From Candidatus Peregrinibacteria bacterium (lineage in GTDB: Bacteria > Patescibacteriota > Gracilibacteria > UBA1369 > LOWO2-01-FULL-3), in assembly GCA_016186245.1 (NCBI GenBank), contig JACPLZ010000066.1, forward strand, positions 1 to 8,735: a stretch of 8,735 nucleotides of DNA. The letters run 5' to 3'. Each line of letters begins with the position of its first letter. Position 1 is the first letter of the stretch. The position numbers and the translations under genes are program-made. Positions 1 through 5,929 of this stretch are shown here, piece by piece. The notes beneath the pieces were generated by a model. That model was not told the origin of the DNA. It made no database searches and saw only the letters and a program-made list of their open reading frames with translations.

Positions 1-45
1 ATGACACAGTTAAGTTCAGGTAGTCTGCCGGTCTCAATGTAGCGC

Positions 46-74
46 TTGACTTTAAGAATGTAAATGTGTACTAA
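46..74 (+). promoter_or_regulatory. Candidate sigma-70 promoter for the multicopper oxidase/ZIP operon
   Basis: TTGACT at 46-51 (5 of 6 to the -35 consensus) is followed after exactly 17 bases by TACTAA at 69-74, which is only a half match to a -10 box. Transcription would start near position 81, inside the DtxR-like palindrome, so a bound repressor would cover the start site. The -35 and spacing are good and the -10 is weak, so this is a candidate only. No other better-placed pair was found ahead of the ATG at 114. Confidence 0.4.
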
Positions 75-78
75 TAAA

Positions 79-98
79 GTTAGGTTAGCCTAACAATT
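79..98 (+). promoter_or_regulatory. DtxR/IdeR/SirR-type metalloregulator operator
   Basis: The sequence contains a perfect inverted repeat, GTTAGG-TTAG-CCTAAC (79-94). Read as a 19-mer from position 80, the first 15 bases agree with the DtxR/IdeR consensus TTAGGTTAGSCTAACCTAA and the last four do not. DtxR-family repressors bind such boxes when loaded with Fe(II) or Mn(II). The box ends 15 bases before the ATG of the multicopper oxidase and covers the predicted transcription start. The downstream genes (metallo-oxidase, ZIP permease, VIT1/CCC1 transporter) are the kind of target expected. The cognate repressor is not in this window. Confidence 0.7.
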
Positions 99-113
99 TT
101 TACCGGATTGTTC

Positions 114-1160
114 ATGATAAAGAAAATTCTCCTGTCTTTAATTTGCATAATCGCTTTGTCGGCCTGTGCTCCGGCGGTTTCGCGCGGAGGATATGCCAAA
201 TATGCCGATGAGGATACTGATTATCCGGAGTTGCAGCATGTTGCCCAGAAAAATATTGGTCCGACCGGGGATTATTCCACCCATGATTTCAATCCGACAA
301 CGTATCTTTCCTCCTGGAATTTCAATAATTTGCCGCCCGAGGAGCGTTCGAAATTCTACAAAGAAACATCTCTTCCCGATAAAACTCTGTTGAGGGAATA
401 CCGGTTTGACGTGCAGGAAATTCAGATTGAAGTTGCTCCAAATGTGTTTTATCCGGCGTGGGCTTATAATGGCCAGGTTCCCGGGCCGACAATCAGGGCG
501 ACGGATGGCGATACTATAAGGATTTATTTCAAAAATCTTTCGTCCAAGCCCCATACTATTCATTTTCATGGTTTCCATTCCGCAAACATGGACGGATCGG
601 GGGCAGACAGTGATGATCCGCTGATTTTGCCCGGTGAAAATTTTACTTATGAATTTAAGGCTGAGCCGTTTGGTTTCCACGTGTATCATTGCCACAGTTA
701 CCCTGTTTCGCAGCATATTTCCAAAGGATTGTATGGGGCATATATCGTTGATCCTAAAAATGACACCCGGCCAAAGGCCGATAAAGAGCTGGTAATGGTC
801 ATGAATGCCTTTGATACCAATTTTGATGGTGAGAATGAGGTTTATTCGGTCAATACGCGAGCGTTTGCCTATGCCAAATCGCCGATTGATGTGAAAAAAG
901 GCGAACTCGTTAGGGTTTATCTTACAAACATGGTGGAGTTCGATCTCCTTAATTCTTTCCATCTGCATGCCAATTTTTTCGATGTCTACCCGACCGGTAC
1001 CAGGCTGCAGCCAAATGATTTTACGGATACTATCGTGTTGGGACAGGCGGAAAGATCGGTTTTGGATGTGAGGTTCCGTGAGGCCGGCATGTTTATGTTT
1101 CACGCGCATGTGGGGGAATTTTCCGAGCTTGGCTGGATGGGCATGTTTGCGGTGCACTAA
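114..1160 (+). CDS. Two-domain multicopper oxidase, lipoprotein (putative ferroxidase/metallo-oxidase)
   Basis: The predicted 348-residue protein starts at the ATG at 114; a TTG six bases earlier is in frame but would spoil the signal peptide. Residues 1-18 form a lipoprotein signal with lipobox L15-S-A-C18, so it is probably membrane-anchored outside the cytoplasm. Two cupredoxin domains are visible. Domain 1 has H150-F-H152-G and H192-C193-H194 with H201 and L206, which gives type 2/3 ligands plus a complete type 1 site with a Leu axial residue. Domain 2 has H283-L-H285 and H330-A-H332: the second type 1 Cys is replaced by Ala331 while the trinuclear-site histidines remain. T1 copper only in the first domain is the two-domain type C pattern, which acts as a trimer in known cases. 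Multicopper oxidases oxidise Fe(II), Cu(I), Mn(II) or phenols with O2. The neighbouring ZIP and VIT1/CCC1 genes and the DtxR-like box favour a metal substrate; which metal is inference. No Shine-Dalgarno sequence precedes the start. Confidence 0.9.
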   Translation: MIKKILLSLICIIALSACAPAVSRGGYAKYADEDTDYPELQHVAQKNIGPTGDYSTHDFNPTTYLSSWNFNNLPPEERSKFYKETSLPDKTLLREYRFDVQEIQIEVAPNVFYPAWAYNGQVPGPTIRATDGDTIRIYFKNLSSKPHTIHFHGFHSANMDGSGADSDDPLILPGENFTYEFKAEPFGFHVYHCHSYPVSQHISKGLYGAYIVDPKNDTRPKADKELVMVMNAFDTNFDGENEVYSVNTRAFAYAKSPIDVKKGELVRVYLTNMVEFDLLNSFHLHANFFDVYPTGTRLQPNDFTDTIVLGQAERSVLDVRFREAGMFMFHAHVGEFSELGWMGMFAVH

Positions 1161-1180
1161 TAAAATTTTATGAATGAAAT

Positions 1181-1186
1181 AAGGAG
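1181..1186 (+). promoter_or_regulatory. Ribosome binding site deciding the ZIP start
   Basis: AAGGAG lies 10 bases before the ATG at 1197 and is the only clear Shine-Dalgarno sequence in the window. It falls inside the reading frame opened by the earlier ATG at 1170, so it favours translation from 1197. This fits a gene internal to an operon, where leaderless initiation is not available. Confidence 0.5.
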
Positions 1187-1196
1187 AAATGGGAAA

Positions 1197-2372
1197 ATGG
1201 GGTTTTTGATTTCGTTTCTTTTGCCGGTGGCGCTGATTGTCGGCTTGATGTGGGCGTTTGTGAAGTATGGCCCGCTTGGCGTGCTGGAGGCGAATTTTCC
1301 TCCGGTTGAAAATGTTTTCGTGAAAAGAGTGATTTTTGAGCCGGAACAGGTTATTTTGAATGTTTTGAATGATGGGCCGGAAAATGTGACCATCTCCCAG
1401 CTTTTCGTGAATGACGCTGTGTGGCAGTTTGAGATGCTGCCAGATCATACTTTGAGGCCGCTGGAAAGCGGACAAATCAGACTGATATATCCGTGGGTGG
1501 AAGGAGATCCGCTGACGTTTACGTTGTTGACCGGCACTGGTCTGACTTTTGAGAAAAAAGTTGGAGTGTCCTTTTTGAGTCCGGTGGTGGATTCCACATA
1601 TCTGAAAACTTTTACATTGTTGGGTCTTTATGTCGGTGTCATTCCTGTTTTGCTGGGGCTTTTATGGTTTCCATTTTTGCGCAGGCTGAAGAGCGGCGCG
1701 TATTTTTTTCTGCTTTCATTGACGGTGGGTCTGCTTATATTTTTGGGATTTGACGCTCTTGCCGAGTCAATAGAACTTCTTGGCGAAGTTTCCAATTCCA
1801 TGAATGGAATAGGGCTGCTTGTCATCGGCTTTTTACTCGCGATTTTGGCTTTGGGCATTGTAAGTTATTTCACAGAATATCATGTAAAAAAACATGGTGA
1901 AGATTTTAAAAACCTGAAGTGGGCTTATCTGATTTCTTTTGGAATCGGGTTGCATAATCTTGGTGAGGGTCTGGCTATCGGCAGCGCGTATGCAATCGGT
2001 GAAATGACATTGGGGGCTACGCTGGTGGTTGGTTTTATGGCCCATAATTTGACCGAAGGAGTGGCCATTGTTTCTCCGCTTACAAAAACGGCGATTCACA
2101 GGATGAGATTTCTGGGGCATATGGTGTTAATGGGACTGTTGGCCGGCGTGCCGACGGTTATTGGCAGTCTGGTTGGTGGATTTGCCTATTCTTCCGCGAT
2201 GGCGGTGCTGTTTTTGGCGATTGGAGCCGGAGCAATTTTTGATGTTTCGTTTGATATTATTTATCATATGGCGGCGGGCAGGTTCAAATCATTATTTACA
2301 GCGCAAAATGTGCTGGGATTTTTGGCGGGGTTGTTGATTATGTACGGCACTGGATTTTTGGTTTTAGGGTAA
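1197..2372 (+). CDS. ZIP-family divalent metal permease with N-terminal extracytoplasmic domain
   Basis: Predicted 391-residue membrane protein. The start at 1197 is chosen for the AAGGAG ribosome site; the in-frame ATG at 1170 would add nine residues. Residues 3-22 form a membrane anchor, residues about 25-130 a soluble beta-rich segment (Ig-like in character, with an N-D-G-P-E-N-V-T-I core near 58-66 and a Y-P-W-V turn near 98-101), and residues from about 138 the ZIP membrane bundle. The two signature metal-binding helices are present: H253-N-L-G-E257-G and H283-N-L-T-E287-G, the HNxxE motifs of TM IV and TM V. ZIP proteins move Zn, Fe or Mn into the cytoplasm. ZIP permeases with a similar beta-rich segment before the bundle are, as I recall, known from haloarchaea and some bacteria. 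It lies 36 bases after the oxidase on the same strand, so the two are probably one operon and may form an oxidase-permease pair loosely like yeast Fet3-Ftr1. The transported metal cannot be read from sequence. Confidence 0.9.
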   Translation: MGFLISFLLPVALIVGLMWAFVKYGPLGVLEANFPPVENVFVKRVIFEPEQVILNVLNDGPENVTISQLFVNDAVWQFEMLPDHTLRPLESGQIRLIYPWVEGDPLTFTLLTGTGLTFEKKVGVSFLSPVVDSTYLKTFTLLGLYVGVIPVLLGLLWFPFLRRLKSGAYFFLLSLTVGLLIFLGFDALAESIELLGEVSNSMNGIGLLVIGFLLAILALGIVSYFTEYHVKKHGEDFKNLKWAYLISFGIGLHNLGEGLAIGSAYAIGEMTLGATLVVGFMAHNLTEGVAIVSPLTKTAIHRMRFLGHMVLMGLLAGVPTVIGSLVGGFAYSSAMAVLFLAIGAGAIFDVSFDIIYHMAAGRFKSLFTAQNVLGFLAGLLIMYGTGFLVLG

Positions 2373-2390
2373 GGACTTTTTTAGAGGTCC
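2373..2390 (+). terminator. Weak hairpin between ZIP and VIT1/CCC1 genes
   Basis: GGACTT (2373-2378) pairs with AGGTCC (2385-2390) through six base pairs including one G-U, with loop TTTTAG. It directly abuts the ZIP stop codon. No proper T tract follows, so it may be an attenuating or mRNA-stabilising hairpin rather than a full terminator. Together with the separate promoter at 2418-2426 it suggests that the next gene can be transcribed on its own. Confidence 0.3.
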
Positions 2391-2417
2391 CATAAATTTT
2401 CAGAAATGCCCGGATTC

Positions 2418-2426
2418 TGATATTAT
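2418..2426 (+). promoter_or_regulatory. Extended -10 promoter giving a leaderless VIT1/CCC1 transcript
   Basis: TGaTATTAT is an extended -10 element (TGn plus a 5-of-6 -10 hexamer). Seven bases separate the hexamer from the ATG at 2434, which puts the predicted transcription start on or next to the initiation codon. The -35 region 17 bases upstream (TTTCAG) is poor, as is usual for extended -10 promoters. No second DtxR-like box is visible here. Confidence 0.45.
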
Positions 2427-2433
2427 CGCTCAT

Positions 2434-3153
2434 ATGCGGGATGATGATGTTTTGAAAGAACATGGTGTTATTGAGCCGTACGACTGGATGGCGGACTTTG
2501 TTTATGGCGGGATTGACGGGGTGGTGACTACTTTTGCCGTTGTGGCAGGGGTGGAAGGCGCATCTTTATCGCTGCCTATAATTCTTATTTTGGGTTTTGC
2601 AAATTTGTTTGCGGATGGATTTTCCATGGCTGTTGGTAAATATTCTTCCGACAAGGCCGGTCTGGAACAGTATGAAAGAATAAGGCAGGTTGAATTTGAA
2701 CATTTGAAAACGAAAACTGAGCATGAGCGCCAGGAAATAGTGGAAATAATGGGCAATTATGGATTTAAGGGGAAAGATCTTGATAGGGTGGTGGAAATTA
2801 TTACTTCCAATCCAGATGCATGGGTTGATTTGATGATGAGAAATGAATTCAATATGACCAGAGAGAATGTTTCCCCTATCAAAGGCGCGATAGCAACATT
2901 TATTTCTTTTGTGCTGGTCGGATTTATTCCGCTTATCGGGTATGTTTTTAAAGGGTTTCTGCCTTTATCCGACGACGGAGTTTTTTTGACGACAATATTT
3001 TTTACCTTACTGGCGCTGTTTATTGTCGGGGCGGTAAAGTCGAGATTTTCAGTGGAAAAATGGTATTGGTCCGGCGCCGGCACTATGTTTGTCGGTGGAT
3101 TGGCTGCAGGGATTGCGTATTTGGTTGGATATTTACTGAAAGGTTTAATATAG
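2434..3153 (+). CDS. VIT1/CCC1-family iron/manganese transporter
   Basis: Predicted 239-residue integral membrane protein, the usual length for bacterial members of the family. TM1 (about 20-42) holds the family motif Y24-G-G-I-D28-G-V-V-T-T. TM2 (about 46-66) ends in F-A-D-G-F-S-M65-A-V-G-K-Y, matching the conserved metal-path Met/Gly stretch. Residues 78-145 form the cytoplasmic Glu-rich metal-binding helices (E78, E81, E87, E89, E97, E99, E102, E104). TM3-5 lie near 151-171, 184-202 and 215-236. VIT1/CCC1 proteins export Fe(II) or Mn(II) from the cytoplasm by proton antiport. Located 61 bases after the ZIP gene, it probably protects against excess of the metal that ZIP brings in. The ATG is chosen because the conserved N-terminus follows immediately; there is no Shine-Dalgarno sequence. 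Confidence 0.9.
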   Translation: MRDDDVLKEHGVIEPYDWMADFVYGGIDGVVTTFAVVAGVEGASLSLPIILILGFANLFADGFSMAVGKYSSDKAGLEQYERIRQVEFEHLKTKTEHERQEIVEIMGNYGFKGKDLDRVVEIITSNPDAWVDLMMRNEFNMTRENVSPIKGAIATFISFVLVGFIPLIGYVFKGFLPLSDDGVFLTTIFFTLLALFIVGAVKSRFSVEKWYWSGAGTMFVGGLAAGIAYLVGYLLKGLI

Positions 3154-3192
3154 GAATCTCTAAAAATGCCGCAATACTTTGTCGACCGCGTT

Positions 3193-5529
3193 TTAAAGTT
3201 CTTTTATGGTTATTGCGTTTACGAATCCGATCGATTCCAGGTTTTTGTAAATGATATGGCCGTAATTCCGGTTGAGAATGCGTGCGTCCAAAATCAGAGC
3301 TGTTTTTTCTTTTGTGTTATTTTCAGACAAACTGTTTATGATCTTTTTCAGCGAGATGATGGCGCGCGGTATCTGCAATTCATTAAAGGGATCAACGTAA
3401 TTTCGGCTGAGTGCTGTGAGGAGAGGGTCGGACGGAGGATCAAAAGGAATTTTGTGGATTATCGCGGTGTCTATTTTGTCGTGGTGATCCATGTTCTGCC
3501 AAAAATTTGGAGTGAGAAGGATTGTGACCGGCTGGGCGCTTTCCAAAGCGGTATTGAGCTGTTCCTGCAATTTTCCCAGAGATGCCGTGAGTTGCGAAAT
3601 GACCGGCACATTGGCGGAACTGAATTTGATCGTAAAAAATTCCAGTTCTTTTTTTGAATTGAAAATGAAAGCGGTATTTTTTTTCTGTTTTCCGATGTAT
3701 TCGATAATGGCATTGGCAAGCTGATCTTTATCGTATTCTTTTTTAAGAAGAGATATATTGAGATTTTCATTTTTGGCCGTGTATTTTAAAAGCGGCAAAT
3801 CTTCGCGGAGACCGTTTAAATTTTTGACGAATTTTCCTTCGTCAAGGATTTCCAGCTCTTCATCAATAATTTGATAATTCTCGAAATTTTCCAGAAAATT
3901 ATGGAGTGTATTTTTTGTGGAGACCGGTATCTTTTTTACAACCGGTTCTTCTTCAATATTTTCCTCAATCCAGATGAGGTTATTTTCGAGGGCTGGATCA
4001 AAAAATACTTTATGGAGATCGGTCAGAATTTTTTTCCAGATTTTCAGAAAAGGAAAAGTGCGTGAGTTGTTTATGCCGCCCAGTTCGCGGGAAGCTTCGA
4101 TCAGATTTCTTACAGTGTCTTTAGCTTTAATCCAGTCGGCGGTTGATAGAGTTTCGATATCCGTATGGCTGCGGGCAATGTATTCACTGCGGTCATTTTT
4201 ATTTTTGAAGATCAGTCCGATTATGCCGAATAGAATTGTTGTTTTTGCAATCAATGCGGGAATGGTCCTGTTTTCCGGCTCGATTTCCTGGAGCTGCTGA
4301 AGCGGTTCGATAGCCAAAGATGGTTTTAAATAAATAGAATTATGATAATGGAGCGTCTTTAGGAATTTTTCAAAGGAGACAATGATAATTTTGCAGTGTT
4401 GCGGCGGCGGATTTTCGATGATGTAGCGATGGGTTACCACTGCCGGTGAGTTTGTGTCTTTTTGCAGGGCTTTTTGAAAGAATGGTTCATTCTGCGGATT
4501 TTGAATATTGACTGTGGCAAGAGTGTTTTTTTCTTTGTTGAACAGGTTTATTTCATGAAGCAGGCCGGTTTCTGTTTGCGGCAGCCAGACAAGATATTTT
4601 AGCAGGGCGATTATTTCGTGTTCTTCAAAAAATTTTTTTTGGGAAAATTCATCCAGCCTGGCCGGAGAAATATAATTTTCCGGAATGTCTATTTTGGCTG
4701 CGGACGGCGGAATTTTGGCGTGAATGTTTTCAAAAAGATGATGTGGGATTGCGACGTAAGTGTTTGCCGGCGCTTTTGAGGAAAGGAGTGCCGTGAGATT
4801 GTCGTATGGCGGCTGTATTTCATGCATTGCCGGCGCTGATTCTGTCAGAATGCGCTCGAAATTCGGTGTTTTAATCGTTGGGTTTTTAGGTGTGCTCTTG
4901 GCGGAGATTTTGTTGGCTGTGCGTTTTTTTGTTTGGGGATTTGGCTGGATTGTTTTAAGAAAATTTTTTAAAGGCCAGGCGGATTTTTGGGCGAGGATTT
5001 GGATTTTTTCCAGGAGATCCGGCGGCAATTTGCTGAATTTTTCCGCAACTTTTATAAAAAGTTCCATTGCCGCGATGGCATCATCGAGAGCGCGGTGTTT
5101 TTCCTTGTGCGTGAGATGGAAAATTTCTGAAAGAATTTCCAGGCTGTAAGAAGTTAGGCCGGGAATGATGATTGAGGACATCTGCTGGGTATCGTATTGA
5201 TCATTTTCAACAGTGAGTCCGGCGCTGCGTAAAAATCCTATGTCAAATTGAATGTTGTGGCCGATAATTGGACAGTTTCCAATGAAATCCCGGACGTCCG
5301 ATAGCCGGTTTTCTATTTTGGGAGCGTCTTTGAGTGCGGAATCCCGGATTTTGGTGATGTGGGTGATTATGCTTGGAAGTGGGAAGCCTGGATTTATCAG
5401 AAATTGGAGCGTCTGCTGTTTTTGTGGATTTACAGGGTCGGCCGGATCAAATTTGATCGCGCCGAATTCAATTATTTTGTCCCGCGTTGAGTCAAAGCCT
5501 GTAGTTTCGAGGTCAAGGGAAACGAGCAT
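3193..5529 (-). CDS. DnaQ-type exonuclease fused to a degenerate DinG-like helicase body
   Basis: Predicted 778-residue protein. Residues 1-165 are a DEDDh 3'-5' exonuclease with all catalytic residues: D6-L-E8-T-T-G (Exo I), H91-N-I-Q-F-D96 (Exo II) and H145-R-A-L-D-D150 (Exo III). Residues 195-235 are a Lys/Pro/Thr-rich linker. The rest aligns by eye with DinG-type XPD-like helicases: a V-V-T-H stretch near 364-367, F-W-Q-N-M-D near 676-681, K-I-P-F-D-P-P-S-D-P near 693-702, and a closing L-D-A-R-I-L-N-R-N-Y-G near 747-757. The ATPase motifs have gone. No Walker A is present, the DEAH position reads V-S-F-E (384-387), and the arginine-finger motif (QGFGRLIR in active relatives) reads K-K-I-I-N-S-L-S near 728-735. 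Only two cysteines (86, 379) remain, so no Fe-S cluster is possible. It is probably an exonuclease on a non-hydrolysing nucleic-acid-binding scaffold. It converges with the VIT1/CCC1 gene, 39 bases apart. It has no Shine-Dalgarno sequence; a weak TTGCAA/TATAAA pair precedes the ATG. Confidence 0.85.
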   Translation of the reverse strand: MLVSLDLETTGFDSTRDKIIEFGAIKFDPADPVNPQKQQTLQFLINPGFPLPSIITHITKIRDSALKDAPKIENRLSDVRDFIGNCPIIGHNIQFDIGFLRSAGLTVENDQYDTQQMSSIIIPGLTSYSLEILSEIFHLTHKEKHRALDDAIAAMELFIKVAEKFSKLPPDLLEKIQILAQKSAWPLKNFLKTIQPNPQTKKRTANKISAKSTPKNPTIKTPNFERILTESAPAMHEIQPPYDNLTALLSSKAPANTYVAIPHHLFENIHAKIPPSAAKIDIPENYISPARLDEFSQKKFFEEHEIIALLKYLVWLPQTETGLLHEINLFNKEKNTLATVNIQNPQNEPFFQKALQKDTNSPAVVTHRYIIENPPPQHCKIIIVSFEKFLKTLHYHNSIYLKPSLAIEPLQQLQEIEPENRTIPALIAKTTILFGIIGLIFKNKNDRSEYIARSHTDIETLSTADWIKAKDTVRNLIEASRELGGINNSRTFPFLKIWKKILTDLHKVFFDPALENNLIWIEENIEEEPVVKKIPVSTKNTLHNFLENFENYQIIDEELEILDEGKFVKNLNGLREDLPLLKYTAKNENLNISLLKKEYDKDQLANAIIEYIGKQKKNTAFIFNSKKELEFFTIKFSSANVPVISQLTASLGKLQEQLNTALESAQPVTILLTPNFWQNMDHHDKIDTAIIHKIPFDPPSDPLLTALSRNYVDPFNELQIPRAIISLKKIINSLSENNTKEKTALILDARILNRNYGHIIYKNLESIGFVNAITIKEL

Positions 5530-5684
5530 GTGATTTATAAATTGTGCCGAGAATTTGCAATTCGCCGTTGTGGCAGTGAGTTTATTTTAGGCTTATTTAT
5601 GAGGATTACAATGATTTTTGAATACTGAAAAATTTTTAATAATTATTTAATGTTTGTTCGGGAAAACAATTACGCACTCAATGT
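5530..5684. other. AT-rich intergenic region between the exonuclease gene and the tRNA-like RNA
   Basis: No protein gene is supported here. On the minus strand, TATAAA (5534-5539) and TTGCAA (5555-5560) with a short 15-base spacer may serve the exonuclease gene, which would have a very short leader. On the plus strand the stretch 5612-5660 is AT-rich and must hold the promoter of the tRNA-like RNA, but no consensus pair stands out. TTGTT-CGGGAA-AACAA (5654-5669) can form a small hairpin and recurs at 5983. GCACTCAA (5674-5681) pairs with a trailer segment of the tRNA-like RNA. Confidence 0.5.
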
Positions 5685-5764
5685 GGGGCTAGCAGGTTGT
5701 GTTGCTGAGCTATCACTTCAAGCAACTGGAGTTCAATTCTCTATAGCTCCACCAACTTGAGTGC
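5674..5764 (+). repeat. Outer inverted repeat enclosing the tRNA-like RNA
   Basis: GCACTCAA (5674-5681) and TTGAGTGC (5757-5764) are perfect 8-base complements placed just outside the acceptor stem. Together with the acceptor helix (extended by T5684-A5751) they make a nearly continuous rod of at least 16 pairs, broken only by TG opposite CCAAC. The precursor's 5' leader and 3' trailer would thus be held together, which is not typical of a tRNA precursor. The pairing supports a single discrete transcript. Confidence 0.6.
5685..5754 (+). ncRNA. D-arm-less alanine tRNA-like RNA (tmRNA/tRNA-Ala acceptor and T arm)
   Basis: The 5' GGGGCTA (5685-5691) pairs over seven bases with TAGCTCC (5744-5750), followed by discriminator A5751 and encoded CCA (5752-5754). 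The third pair is G-U, the G3:U70 identity element of alanyl-tRNA synthetase, shared by tRNA-Ala and tmRNA. A canonical T arm is present: TGGAG (5727-5731), loop TTCAATT (5732-5738), CTCTA (5739-5743). The middle is wrong for an ordinary tRNA. Only 35 bases lie between acceptor and T stem, and there is no D stem, only GCAGGTTGT with a GG that could dock with the T loop. The remainder folds as one long arm, GTTGC (5701-5705) with GCAAC (5722-5726), extended by TGAG/TTCA to a 7-base loop CTATCAC that has U at the '33' place and A at '37'. If read as an anticodon it would be AUC, which does not match alanine. Keeping acceptor and T arm while lacking a D stem resembles the tRNA-like domain of tmRNA, but no tag-coding or pseudoknot region fits within 70 nt. 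It could instead be a degenerate tRNA-Ala. Confidence 0.6.
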
Positions 5765-5814
5765 AAAAAGAGACCCGAAATTTCGGGTCTCTTTAAAAGT
5801 TGCTGAGTTATCAC
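5701..5814 (+). repeat. Direct repeat GTTGCTGAGYTATCAC, two copies
   Basis: GTTGCTGAGCTATCAC at 5701-5716, inside the long arm of the tRNA-like RNA, recurs as GTTGCTGAGTTATCAC at 5799-5814 beyond its terminator (15 of 16 identical). The second copy is not followed by the pairing partner GCAAC or by a T arm, so it is not a second RNA of the same kind. It may be a relic of a duplicated copy. Confidence 0.6.
5767..5794 (+). terminator. Perfect palindromic terminator after the tRNA-like RNA
   Basis: AAAGAGACCCGAAA (5767-5780) and TTTCGGGTCTCTTT (5781-5794) are exact reverse complements, 14 bases each. The hairpin has a GC core (GAGACCCG) and ends in a short T run encoded by the stem itself, preceded by an A run. 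It lies two bases beyond the outer helix of the tRNA-like RNA, so it most likely ends that transcript. It is symmetric, so it could also act on minus-strand transcripts. Confidence 0.75.
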
Positions 5815-5894
5815 CTGGTTTCAGTTTAGGCTTAAAGTTTTTTCATGTCAAGATTGAATTAGAAAATACATTGTAGTGTGTCTATTTGTATTTT
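5795..5894. other. Intergenic stretch between the two RNA genes
   Basis: It holds the second copy of the 16-base repeat (5799-5814) and a second copy of TTTAGGCTTA (5825-5834, first at 5586-5595). Otherwise it is AT-rich. No protein gene or further RNA is supported. Confidence 0.4.
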
Positions 5895-5923
5895 TTGACA
5901 AAACTTTTGTGTTCGAATATAGT
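5895..5923 (+). promoter_or_regulatory. Near-consensus sigma-70 promoter of the ~390-nt RNA
   Basis: TTGACA (5895-5900), a spacer of exactly 17 bases, and TATAGT (5918-5923): a perfect -35 and a 5-of-6 -10. The predicted start is near 5930. No plausible protein gene follows on this strand before the terminator at 6292-6317, so the promoter appears to drive a non-coding RNA strongly. Confidence 0.8.
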
Positions 5924-5929
5924 GTTGTG

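Noticed and set aside
1..42. Tail of an upstream plus-strand gene ending at TAG 40-42
   Set aside because: Frame 1 is open for only 13 codons from the window edge, too little to support a gene.
1170..1196. Alternative ZIP start at ATG 1170
   Set aside because: It has no ribosome site, and the window's only good AAGGAG would then lie inside the coding region. The ATG at 1197 is better placed, although 1170 cannot be excluded.
138..1475. Long open frame (445 codons) on the minus strand across the oxidase and ZIP genes
   Set aside because: It is antisense to two genes with clear family motifs, and its translation is His/Arg/Ile-rich low-complexity sequence with no recognisable domain. It is a codon-bias shadow.
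3166..3657. 163-codon plus-strand frame overlapping the exonuclease gene
   Set aside because: It is antisense to the conserved DinG-like C-terminus; its Phe/Cys/Arg-rich composition is typical of a shadow frame.
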